Part shown: positions 9,281-17,470 of the stretch, piece after piece
How positions within the stretch are numbered: the stretch's first letter is position 1
How the letters are laid out: the number at the start of each line of letters is the position of its first letter
Assembly (NCBI RefSeq): GCF_026711005.1
Contig: NZ_JAPPVJ010000011.1
Span: 1-64,000, forward strand
Length of the DNA: 64,000 nucleotides
Direction: 5' to 3'
Source of the DNA: Sphingobacterium sp. UT-1RO-CII-1
GTDB lineage: Bacteria > Bacteroidota > Bacteroidia > Sphingobacteriales > Sphingobacteriaceae
Notes under the pieces: generated by a model
Told to the model about the DNA's origin: nothing
What the model saw: the letters and a program-made list of their open reading frames with translations, nothing else
The model's database searches: none
Made by a program: the position numbers and the translations under genes

Positions 9281-10045
9281 TTAAATATTCCGACGATACC
9301 CCAATTCAGCTCCTCCGCTCACAGGTAAGTTTACCCCTGTAATAAACCTAGCTTTATCAGAGAGCAAAAACATGCAAGCATCTGCGATAACATCTCCTTC
9401 GGGACAATACCCCAATAGATGTATATCTTCTAAAAAATTGATTACCTGTTCAGGTTGTTCCTGTTCATGGATCCAAGTTTTTAGCATAGGTGTCATTACT
9501 GCAGCGGGTAATACGGAATTCACACGTATATTATCTTTTGCATAATCTATGGCCATTGATTTTGTCAGTGCATTAACTGCTCCTTTTGTTGCAGCATAAG
9601 CTGCATGATTGTCTTGACCTATATTGCCAACCAAGCTTCCTGTATTTAAAATTGTCCCCTTAGCTTCTTTCAAATACGGATATCCATGCCGTGTCGTTAA
9701 CAGTATACTTTTCATATTTACTGCAACTAGATTTTCCCACTCCTCATCGGAGGTTAGGTGCAGAGGTTTTGAGGGGCTCGCTATTCCAGCATTATTATGT
9801 ATAGCGTCCAATCTTCCAAAGGTTTCGATAACTGCTGCAACCGCCTCTTTCACTTCGTGGTTCTTCGAGACATCTGCCCGAATCGCAAGGTGCTCCGCTC
9901 CTAATATACGAGACGTTTCATCCACTGAAGATTGATCTATACCGATAAACGCCACCTGGGCACCTGCAGCTGCATAAGCTTGGCTACAGGCCAAACCTAT
10001 ACCTGCTGTGCCTCCTGTTATAAGTATTACTTTTCCTTTCAACAT
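9281..10045 (-). CDS. SDR family oxidoreductase, probable L-fucose dehydrogenase
   Basis: A 254-residue classical short-chain dehydrogenase: cofactor motif TGGTAGIG near residue 10, NNAG near 88, and a catalytic Ser with YAATK. The C-terminal region SLVGNIGQ, YAATKGAVNALTK and the terminal GGAELGY closely resemble human HSD17B14, which has been shown to oxidise L-fucose. With L-fuconate dehydratase, fucosidases and a mutarotase upstream, the best reading is NAD(P)-dependent oxidation of L-fucose to L-fucono-lactone. The alternative is 2-keto-3-deoxy-L-fuconate dehydrogenase, another SDR of the same pathway. It is the last gene of the minus-strand locus, 48 bases after GH95. Confidence 0.8.
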   Translation of the reverse strand: MLKGKVILITGGTAGIGLACSQAYAAAGAQVAFIGIDQSSVDETSRILGAEHLAIRADVSKNHEVKEAVAAVIETFGRLDAIHNNAGIASPSKPLHLTSDEEWENLVAVNMKSILLTTRHGYPYLKEAKGTILNTGSLVGNIGQDNHAAYAATKGAVNALTKSMAIDYAKDNIRVNSVLPAAVMTPMLKTWIHEQEQPEQVINFLEDIHLLGYCPEGDVIADACMFLLSDKARFITGVNLPVSGGAELGYRRNI

Positions 10046-10093
10046 AATTATCTGTTATTATTTACTTATTACCTACCGAAAGCAGATATGATA

Positions 10094-12529
10094 CTACGAT
10101 TTAATCTTCAATTTCACACGCTTCCCTGCTTGCAGATTCAATGTTAAAACTTGCTGACCATACTTAATGTTATACAGTCCGTTTTGCCTGGCCTTTGCAT
10201 AACTATTGACTATCCGACCGTTTTTCCACACCATATCAATTTCCACTCCTCCACGAGCGACTAAACCTTTGATTTCTCCTTCTTCCCATGCAGTTGGCAA
10301 GGCAGGCAAAAGTTCAATATAATCTTCATGGCTTTGCAAAAACATCTCTGCCATCCCTGCAGTCACCCCAAAGTTACCATCAATTTGAAATGGCGGACCT
10401 GCATTAAAGAGGTTATAATAAGCTCCACCACCCCCATCATGCTTTGTATCCAGATCAAACGTAGGTTTTAAAGCCTTATTTAACAACATTAAAGCATGGT
10501 CTCCATCAAGTAAACGTGCCCATAGCGCTATTTTCCACCCATATGTCCAACCAACACCATCATCTCCCCTCACTTCTAATGAGCGCTTCACGGCTGAAGC
10601 TAATTCGGGGGTACGGGCTACTGAAATTTCATTGCCTGGATACAGTGCAAATAAGTGCGACAAATGCCGATGTGCTATTTCTACTTCTTCAAACTCCTGT
10701 GCCCACTCCATCAATCGACCATCACTCCCGATCTGCGATGGCAATAGTTTTTCTTTAGCTTTTTTAACAGCGTCAATAAAACCGTCATCCGTCCTATCTA
10801 AAATAGCTGCTGCGTTTATAGTATTTTTAAATAAATTTCGTATCACCTGCTGATCATGCTCAGGCCCCATACTAATCTGGGCTCTGGTACCGTCAGGTGC
10901 TAAAAAAGTATTTTCTGGCGATGGCGAGGGGCCTGACACCAACTTACCACTTTTGGGATCAACCACCAGCCAATCCAGATAAAAAAGTGAAGCTTCTTTC
11001 ATCATAGGGTAAACACGTTCAAGATAAGCACGGTCACCAGTAAAAGCATAGTGTTCCCATAAATGTTGTGCTATCCAAGCACCTCCGCCGATATGCATAC
11101 CCCAACTTGCACTTTCGCCAGGAGATGTAAACCCCCACACATTGGTTATCGGATGTAACACCCACCCTCGCATGCCATACTGTACTTTAGCTGTCTTCTT
11201 CCCTGGTTCCATTAGAGACTCAATTAGGTCGATTAATGGCAAATGACTTTCGGATAAGTTCGTTACCTCCGCAGGCCAATAATTCATCTGTACATTTATA
11301 TCAGTATGGTAATCGCCATTCCAAGGTGTTTGTATTTTATTTGCCCAAATACCTTGTAAATTAGATGGCAAACTACCTATACGTGAAGAAGAGAATAACA
11401 GATAGCGCCCATACTGAAAATACAGTGGGTAAAGAGACTGTTCATTCCCTGTCTGTTTATTCTTATGCAAAAGTTCATTGGTAGGCAGTTTATTTTGCTG
11501 CTTCCCCAGACGCATTTCTACACGCCCCATTACTTGGCTAAAATCGTTTATATGCCTACTTAGTATCTCCTTGTAAGAATCTGCAAGTACTTTTTCACGT
11601 ATAGCTTCTAACTGAAGCTCATATTTATCATTTAAATATCTCGGATAATCTAAAGCATAATTAGTTTTTGCTGCAATAAAGAGCGTCACTTCATGCGCTT
11701 GCCTAATGGCTAGCTTACCATCTTGTACAGAGATGTTTCCGCCTTTTAAAACAGGAGTTATTTGGGCTTTATATTTCAAATTATATCCACCCCGACCGTC
11801 ATCCAGAACTCCGCTCATCATTAATCCTGCGGCAGTAACCTCTGTTGTGAAGCGTTCGGGACGATCCATAAAAATATCTAAATCCAAAGCTGCCGCTTTA
11901 TCAGCCGTCAGACGCACAACGATAACCTGATCGGGGTAGCTCGCAAAAACCTCTCGCTTGTATTGCACATTATTTTTGACAAAACGTGTAGTAGCAATCC
12001 CAGTTTTTAAGTCAAGATCACGATAATAATCTTGATAAGGGCCTTGTGTTCTAAAATCTAGGCGTAAATCGCCTAATGTCTGGTAACAACCAAAAGGCAC
12101 TTGCGCACCATTACCATGCCCTGAGCCTTTGCCTTTAGTTATTTGGGTTCGGTTGGTCAATGCTGTGGCTTCTTTATATTTCCCTTGAAATAAAAGTGAG
12201 CGGATTTCGGCTAAATATTTTGCGGCTTCGGGGTTATCTCCGTCGTCTACGCTACCACTCCACATCGATATTTCATTCAGTTGGATACGTTCTTGATGCA
12301 CATCACCGTAGACCATAGCACCTATGCTACCATTGCCAACAGGTAGGGCTTTTAACCACTCAGGGTCACTATTCCAACTATTGGGTGCATCGATCGCTGT
12401 TGCATCAGCAGGCTCTAAATACCACAAACGATTTAAACCACGCTCTTGTGCCTTGCCTATGTTAATTATTAAAAAAACATAAAGAGCTACTGTAAAAATA
12501 TTTATTCTTTTCATTTTCAACATCTTCAT
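10094..12529 (-). CDS. GH95 alpha-L-fucosidase
   Basis: An 811-residue secreted enzyme expected to release terminal alpha-1,2-linked L-fucose by inversion. After a signal peptide ending near NIGKAQ it shows the GH95 N-terminal pattern ALPVGNGSIGAMVYG and IQLNEISMWSG. In the helical-barrel region are NVQMNYWPAEVTNLSE (Asn near residue 416, matching the catalytic asparagine region) and WGMHIGGGAWIAQHLWEHY. C-terminal GPPFQIDGNFGVTAGMAEMFLQ includes the conserved Asp. I take the ATG at 12529; the longer frame to 12577 would overlap the mutarotase gene. It lies 11 bases after the mutarotase stop, so it is in the same operon. Confidence 0.93.
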   Translation of the reverse strand: MKMLKMKRINIFTVALYVFLIINIGKAQERGLNRLWYLEPADATAIDAPNSWNSDPEWLKALPVGNGSIGAMVYGDVHQERIQLNEISMWSGSVDDGDNPEAAKYLAEIRSLLFQGKYKEATALTNRTQITKGKGSGHGNGAQVPFGCYQTLGDLRLDFRTQGPYQDYYRDLDLKTGIATTRFVKNNVQYKREVFASYPDQVIVVRLTADKAAALDLDIFMDRPERFTTEVTAAGLMMSGVLDDGRGGYNLKYKAQITPVLKGGNISVQDGKLAIRQAHEVTLFIAAKTNYALDYPRYLNDKYELQLEAIREKVLADSYKEILSRHINDFSQVMGRVEMRLGKQQNKLPTNELLHKNKQTGNEQSLYPLYFQYGRYLLFSSSRIGSLPSNLQGIWANKIQTPWNGDYHTDINVQMNYWPAEVTNLSESHLPLIDLIESLMEPGKKTAKVQYGMRGWVLHPITNVWGFTSPGESASWGMHIGGGAWIAQHLWEHYAFTGDRAYLERVYPMMKEASLFYLDWLVVDPKSGKLVSGPSPSPENTFLAPDGTRAQISMGPEHDQQVIRNLFKNTINAAAILDRTDDGFIDAVKKAKEKLLPSQIGSDGRLMEWAQEFEEVEIAHRHLSHLFALYPGNEISVARTPELASAVKRSLEVRGDDGVGWTYGWKIALWARLLDGDHALMLLNKALKPTFDLDTKHDGGGGAYYNLFNAGPPFQIDGNFGVTAGMAEMFLQSHEDYIELLPALPTAWEEGEIKGLVARGGVEIDMVWKNGRIVNSYAKARQNGLYNIKYGQQVLTLNLQAGKRVKLKIKS

Positions 12530-12540
12530 TGTTTTTTTAA

Positions 12541-12972
12541 CTAATCCGTATGAAACACCTCTTCCATATCGGACCATATTTCCCCTTTGGCACGAGCATC
12601 AGGTAAAGCTATTTGACAGGGGTCTGTCTCTTTCCACCAACGTTGCGTTTCGGGGTCTGCCGCCATTTTATACATATCGTTCTCAAAATCATTTCCTACG
12701 TATTCAAAATAGCTAAACAGAAAATATTCTTCTCCTATCTGTTTTAAGTAAATAGAATAATTTTGAATATTCGATTCTTTGATACGCCCTAACACTGCAG
12801 GCCAAGCGTTTGCGTGCAGTTTTTTATATTCTTCTATTTTATCTGCTTTAAGGCCTGTAATTGAAGCGTAACGTTGAACAACTTTTTGTTCTCGATTAGT
12901 GTGGCAAGCATATAACATCAAAACTAGACAGAACATAAGCCCTGCTTTTACACTTTTACCTAAAAATTCCAT
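12541..12972 (-). CDS. L-rhamnose/L-fucose mutarotase family lipoprotein
   Basis: A 143-residue protein: an N-terminal lipoprotein signal (hydrophobic run then LYAC, lipid Cys23) followed by a complete PF05336 (COG3254) mutarotase domain. Catalytic-site residues visible include His53 in KKLHANAWP and the RWWKETDPCQ segment (111-120). The family interconverts anomers of L-rhamnose, and a COG3254 member serves L-fucose in the Xanthomonas fucose pathway. In this locus L-fucose is the likely substrate. Members are usually cytoplasmic and about 104-110 residues, so the lipid-anchor signal is unusual and implies periplasmic action. Its start overlaps the end of the symporter gene by 17 bases, showing tight coupling. 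Confidence 0.85.
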   Translation of the reverse strand: MEFLGKSVKAGLMFCLVLMLYACHTNREQKVVQRYASITGLKADKIEEYKKLHANAWPAVLGRIKESNIQNYSIYLKQIGEEYFLFSYFEYVGNDFENDMYKMAADPETQRWWKETDPCQIALPDARAKGEIWSDMEEVFHTD

Positions 12973-14593
12973 ACAAAAATATTACACAGATTAATAATAT
13001 AGCGGACAAGACACGATAATTACCTATTCCTTTCCACGCTAAACCCCTCAAGGGATCTAAAGGGTTTTTCCAATACAACTCACGGCTTACATCTGTGTGG
13101 TGCACTGGGTATATATAGGAAAAAAGCATTTGCAATAGTACACAAGCTACAAATAGATAGAAAGCCATCATCATAAAAGGGATTTCTCCGACTATGGAGT
13201 CAGGGTACAGCTTGTTTAACACAAAAGTAAGTACACCAAGGCCTGAGCCGATCCATAAGGTTAATTTAGCTGATTGTGCTGACGCTTTCTTCCAGAATAT
13301 GCCTAATAGAAAAACACAGGTAATGGGTGGTGCAATATGTGATATAACGTCATTGATACCGTTAAATATGCTCTCATACTGATCAAGCAAAGGCAATAAA
13401 GCAAGAGAAAAAGCCATTGCCACTACTGCGGATATTTTCCCTATCCAAATCAGCTGTTTATCGGTCGCTTTTGGTTTTCTTTGCTTATAAATATCATAGC
13501 TTACCATCGTTGAAATCGAGTTGAGCGCGCCGGATATCTGACTCATCAAGCCTGACAACAAAGCAGCTACCAATACACCGATCAACCCTGAAGGTAATAG
13601 CTGCGTGATCATCAATGTATAGATGCCTTTAGAGTTAACTTGCCCTTGTGCATCTACACCTAAACTTGTCAGATCTAGCTGTCCTGTTTTAAACAGCGTG
13701 TAAGCAAATAGACCCGGAAGTACGAAAATAAAAACCGGTAATATTTTAATGAAGCCACAAAACAATGCACCTACTCTACCGTGATTTTCATCTTTAGCTC
13801 CTAAAACGCGTTGAACAATAGTCTGATCGGCACACCAATACCAAATACCCAAAATAGGATAACCAATGATAACAGCATACCAAGGCATACCGCTTGGATC
13901 GCCATGTGGCCGCAACATCGACAGACGGCCCAACTCTCCTTCACTTATCAAAACATCCTTCATTGGGCTCCAACCGCCCATTTTATCAAAAGCAGCAAAA
14001 CTGATGATAAAAGCACCTGCCAGCAAAACTACCGTTTGGATAGACTCGGTGACGACTACTGCTTTTAATCCTCCCATAACTGTATATACCCCTGTAATAA
14101 TGCATATAACGGTTATACTGAGATACATATTGAATCCGAAGAGTGTTTTCAAAACAATACCACCAGCTAACATAGAAAAGGCAATATGTATAACGATAGC
14201 GGATACAATAGATATCATTGTTAGCCAATCGCGGCTTGCCCGGTCGTATCGTCTTTCTAAAAAATCGGGTAACGTAGATACGCCTGACTTTAAATAAAAA
14301 GGTACAAAAAATAGTGCTAACAAGATTAAAGTGAAAGCCGCCATCCATTCGAAGTTGCCATTGAGTAAGCCTGAATCAAAACCACTTTGCGCCAGACTAA
14401 CCAAATGTACTGTGGATATATTGGTGGCAAATAAGGCCAAACCTATAGCCGGCCATCTTAAACTATTGCCTGCCAAAAAGTAATCGCTGGCATTTCCTTT
14501 TTTATGCAACTGACTCCGTCCTGCCCAAATACCCACCACAAGAATGAGTAAAATATAAAAAACAGCAATGCCTAAGTCCAGTGTTCCTAACAT
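12956..14593 (-). CDS. Sodium:solute symporter (SSS/SLC5 family), probable L-fucose importer
   Basis: A 545-residue inner-membrane protein with about 13-14 hydrophobic helices. It begins with the SLC5-typical GIAVFYILLILVVGIWAG and DYFLAGNSLRWP, followed by GLALFATNIST, the region that forms the sodium and sugar sites. A later LLPSGLIGVLVAALLSGLMSQISGA stretch (two pieces) matches the TM8 sodium-site region. I take the ATG at 14593; the frame's first codon at 14602 is TTG. It lies 12 bases after the dehydratase stop and overlaps the mutarotase gene. Context predicts uptake of free L-fucose released in the periplasm; no PTS or ABC importer is present. Confidence 0.88.
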   Translation of the reverse strand: MLGTLDLGIAVFYILLILVVGIWAGRSQLHKKGNASDYFLAGNSLRWPAIGLALFATNISTVHLVSLAQSGFDSGLLNGNFEWMAAFTLILLALFFVPFYLKSGVSTLPDFLERRYDRASRDWLTMISIVSAIVIHIAFSMLAGGIVLKTLFGFNMYLSITVICIITGVYTVMGGLKAVVVTESIQTVVLLAGAFIISFAAFDKMGGWSPMKDVLISEGELGRLSMLRPHGDPSGMPWYAVIIGYPILGIWYWCADQTIVQRVLGAKDENHGRVGALFCGFIKILPVFIFVLPGLFAYTLFKTGQLDLTSLGVDAQGQVNSKGIYTLMITQLLPSGLIGVLVAALLSGLMSQISGALNSISTMVSYDIYKQRKPKATDKQLIWIGKISAVVAMAFSLALLPLLDQYESIFNGINDVISHIAPPITCVFLLGIFWKKASAQSAKLTLWIGSGLGVLTFVLNKLYPDSIVGEIPFMMMAFYLFVACVLLQMLFSYIYPVHHTDVSRELYWKNPLDPLRGLAWKGIGNYRVLSAILLICVIFLYGIFR

Positions 14594-14605
14594 AATATTC
14601 AAATT

Positions 14606-15826
14606 TTAAATTAAGTCACAACTACTTCCTTCCTCCACGGGCGTCCGGTAAACCCCTCCTTCAATCTTGACCGGATTCTTAAAGTGTGATTTTAAATGTG
14701 GTATATGTTCTAAGAATAAAGCTTCGTGCCCCATACTGATATGATTGAAAAGCACCAAATGCTGATGCAATTGCCCCATATCGCCAACATGAGGCACCAC
14801 CGGTATATTAAATTTTCGGGCCAATAGACTAACCGACAAAAATTCGCTAACCCCGCCTACACGCACAGCATCTACCTGTACAAAGCCTGTAGCTTTTAGT
14901 TGCAAATAGTTTTTAAAAAGTATACGGTTGGGCACATGCTCACCCATCGCTATTTTTATAGGCGCAATAGTATCTGCCAATGTTTTGTGTGCCAGGATAT
15001 CATCGGGGTGTGTTGGTTCCTCAATCCAGTAAGGGTTCATGGCCTTCAACTCGTCACAAATCGATAAAGCTTGCGGTAGCGTCCATTGCTGGTTGGCATC
15101 CAGCATTACCGTCGCACGGTCGCCGGCAACTTCACGTACAATATGCGCCCTTTTTATATCCCGTAATGGGTCTTTACTTCCCACTTTAAGTTTCATGGCT
15201 GTAAAACCATTGTCTATCGCTTTTATACAATTTTCACGCACTTGTTCGTCCGAGTAGTTAAACCAGCCGACGGATGTGTCGTATCCTTTATAACCGACAT
15301 CAAGAATCCCCATACGTTCTGTTTGACTGGTTTTATTGGTTACCATTAAAGCGATGGCCTCTTCTCGCGTCAATTCGTCTTCCAAATACGACAAGTCCAA
15401 AGTATCTACCAATTGTTCCGGTGATAAATCAATCAAAAGCTTCCAGAGTGGCACACCTCGAGTTTTTGCCCAAAGGTCATAACATGCATTTGTGACCGCA
15501 GCTAAGGCCAAATGTACAATACCTTTATGTGGGCCGAGCCAACGAAACTGCTGTTCATTACTCAACGTATTAAACACTGTTCCAAAATTAGCCATCAGCT
15601 CTTCTATATCACGTCCCTTCAGTTTTTCTGCATAAAAACTCGCTGCCTTGCACACCAAATCGTTCCCTTCTCCGATCGTAAAAGCAAGACCTGTTCCTAC
15701 TCTTCCTTTGTGATCTATCAGCTTAGCTACAGCATAAGAATAAACGGGATCTTTATGTATCGCATCGCTACCTGCTCCTGTGTTCAATGGGAACCTTTTG
15801 TCTTGGATTTCTACTCCTGCAATCAT
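14606..15826 (-). CDS. L-fuconate dehydratase (enolase superfamily)
   Basis: A 406-residue mandelate-racemase-subgroup enolase-superfamily enzyme that should dehydrate L-fuconate to 2-keto-3-deoxy-L-fuconate. The active site is complete: the KxK acid/base motif Lys212/Lys214 in MKLKVGS, metal ligands Asp243 in LDANQQW, Glu269 in WIEEPTHPDD and Glu296 in MGEHVPNR, and the general base His346 in PHVGDMGQLHQH. The HVGDMGQ motif is typical of the characterised Xanthomonas enzyme. The protein is cytoplasmic. It sits between the GH29 gene (42 bases away) and the symporter, and it is the key evidence for a non-phosphorylating fucose pathway. Confidence 0.93.
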   Translation of the reverse strand: MIAGVEIQDKRFPLNTGAGSDAIHKDPVYSYAVAKLIDHKGRVGTGLAFTIGEGNDLVCKAASFYAEKLKGRDIEELMANFGTVFNTLSNEQQFRWLGPHKGIVHLALAAVTNACYDLWAKTRGVPLWKLLIDLSPEQLVDTLDLSYLEDELTREEAIALMVTNKTSQTERMGILDVGYKGYDTSVGWFNYSDEQVRENCIKAIDNGFTAMKLKVGSKDPLRDIKRAHIVREVAGDRATVMLDANQQWTLPQALSICDELKAMNPYWIEEPTHPDDILAHKTLADTIAPIKIAMGEHVPNRILFKNYLQLKATGFVQVDAVRVGGVSEFLSVSLLARKFNIPVVPHVGDMGQLHQHLVLFNHISMGHEALFLEHIPHLKSHFKNPVKIEGGVYRTPVEEGSSCDLI

Positions 15827-15868
15827 GTATAATTTTATATAAATTTATTTTATGTCTTTTATTGCCGA

Positions 15869-17167
15869 CTAATCAAAAACAGCTAATTGTTCGATATTAT
15901 TATTTACTTCCATGGCTACTACATAATTTACCGTTCGGTTGTCTGGTAACTTAATAAACACCTGCTTTTCCGCTGTAGTGTATTTTAGCTCTTCCCCATC
16001 GAGTGTATATATATTATTTATTTTAAAAGCGTCATTTATAGGCAGCGTAATCTCCTTAACTTTCTCATTAATAATATGTAGGAATATTTTATTATTTTTC
16101 CGAGTCGCAGTATAGTCATCTGTCGGTTTATATGGTCCTCCTAAAGTTTCATATACCGCTTCTTGATGCTGAGCCAACCAAGTGCCTATCTCTTTTAATC
16201 GATCTACTTGTCGCTGTTCTATACGTCCGTCGGGCATAGGGCCTACATTTAACAAAAGATTTCCGTTCCCTCCTACTACTTTTGACAAGATATCTAGGCA
16301 TTGATCCAAGGATTTCATAGGGTCATTTGGTTTCCACGCCCATTGGTTGCATATGGTGAAACTACTTTCCCAAGGCACCTCCATATTCATACGCCCTACA
16401 ACCTGCTCAGGGGTATCGTAATCTCCTATCATTTTAGATACATCAATCACCTTATTATCCACAGCAGCAATCTCTTTTCCCAGCCTGTTATTGATAACCA
16501 GACTAGGTTTTATCTCTTTTAGATAATTATACATTTCTAAACCAGTCTCATCAGTCCATGGGGTCTCCCAGGCTCCATCAAACCACAACATTGTAGGATC
16601 ATATAAATCGATGAGCTCTTTAAGCTGATTTTTCATATAGAGCACATAGTTGGGCATATTGGATTTAGGGTCATGCTCTTCATCGCCAGCTCTATGTATA
16701 GGATAATCTGGATGCCACCAATCCAGCACGGAATAATATATACAAAACTCTATTTCTTGCTCTTTACAAGCGCGTGCCAATTCACCCACAATATCTTTTT
16801 TATAGGGTGAAACGGAAATATCATATTCAGTAAAAGCAGAAGGCCACAAACAGTATCCATCATGGTGCTTGGCTGTAATAGTTAGATACTTCATGCCAGC
16901 TTCCTTTGCTGTAGCAACAATTGCATCAGCATCAAACAAAACAGGATTAAATTCTTTATATAAATTATCATAGTCCGCAGCCTCTACCTGGTGTCCTCTA
17001 GACCAACCGATTTCCGTTCCTCGCAAACTAACAGGCCCCCAATGAATAAACATACCAAATCGTAGATCCATAAACTGATCTAACCCTGTTTTTGTTTCAG
17101 ATTTTTTCTGCTGTGCTTTAGTAAATTGCAAACTAAAAACAGCAATGATTATTAATAGAATTCTCAT
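15869..17167 (-). CDS. GH29 alpha-L-fucosidase
   Basis: A 432-residue retaining alpha-L-fucosidase. A signal peptide (residues 1-18, FTKAQ) sends it to the periplasm. The catalytic barrel shows RFGMFIHWGP (36-45), TAKHHDGYCLWPS (98-110), YYSVLDWWHPDYP and the nucleophile Asp197 in LWFDGAW. LLLNVGPMPDG closes the barrel, followed by a short beta-sandwich tail. It is the first gene of the minus-strand fucose locus; the 303 bases upstream hold a repeated 10-mer that may be the regulator's operator. Specificity (alpha-1,2/3/4/6) cannot be told from sequence. Confidence 0.94.
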   Translation of the reverse strand: MRILLIIIAVFSLQFTKAQQKKSETKTGLDQFMDLRFGMFIHWGPVSLRGTEIGWSRGHQVEAADYDNLYKEFNPVLFDADAIVATAKEAGMKYLTITAKHHDGYCLWPSAFTEYDISVSPYKKDIVGELARACKEQEIEFCIYYSVLDWWHPDYPIHRAGDEEHDPKSNMPNYVLYMKNQLKELIDLYDPTMLWFDGAWETPWTDETGLEMYNYLKEIKPSLVINNRLGKEIAAVDNKVIDVSKMIGDYDTPEQVVGRMNMEVPWESSFTICNQWAWKPNDPMKSLDQCLDILSKVVGGNGNLLLNVGPMPDGRIEQRQVDRLKEIGTWLAQHQEAVYETLGGPYKPTDDYTATRKNNKIFLHIINEKVKEITLPINDAFKINNIYTLDGEELKYTTAEKQVFIKLPDNRTVNYVVAMEVNNNIEQLAVFD

Positions 17168-17188
17168 TATAATTTTGATTAAAGTAAT

Positions 17189-17224
17189 TTAGCCTTATAA
17201 AATATATTGTAAAATTAGCCTTAT
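17189..17224. promoter_or_regulatory. Direct repeat TTAGCCTTAT x2, candidate AraC operator
   Basis: The 10-mer TTAGCCTTAT occurs at 17189-17198 and again, identical, at 17215-17224, 26 bases start to start. It lies 22 bases upstream of the GH29 start. AraC-family activators bind directly repeated half-sites about two to three helical turns apart, and an AraC gene is divergent from this operon. The repeat is seen; the binding role is inferred. Confidence 0.45.
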
Positions 17225-17419
17225 GTTTACGCATAGAATGATGGTCTATTTGCCAATAATAGTGCTATATTAACATACAAAGCACTGTTTTCACCTTTTA
17301 TTAGCATACAAAAACATCTAATTAAAATATGACGAAGCAACACGTATATTTTAACCAAAATATACGTAGTCAAGAAAGAAGCGGTCTAATAAAGAAAAAA
17401 CTAAACAATGAAATTTTAT

Positions 17420-17427
17420 TATATTTG
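17420..17427 (+). promoter_or_regulatory. Bacteroidota -7 promoter element upstream of araC gene
   Basis: TATATTTG fits TAnnTTTG exactly and lies 43 bases before the regulator start. No clear -33 TTG is seen at the usual distance. Confidence 0.35.
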
Positions 17428-17470
17428 TTGTACCCACTTACTTTGGCAAGTGACCTAAATATTAATTATC

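Larger units (their letters stand above)
17168..17470. other. Divergent promoter region of fucose locus and araC gene
   Basis: These 303 bases separate the minus-strand fucose operon from the AraC-type regulator. They hold the direct repeat at 17189-17224 close to the operon side and a -7-like element at 17420 on the regulator side. No small gene is supported. Confidence 0.5.

Noticed and set aside
9154..9327. 57-codon plus-strand frame in the gap before the fucose dehydrogenase
   Set aside because: It runs into the dehydrogenase gene on the other strand, has no recognisable motif and ends by chance.
13866..14297. 143-codon plus-strand frame opposite the symporter gene
   Set aside because: It lies wholly antisense to a well-supported SSS symporter and its composition is a shadow of that gene's codon pattern.
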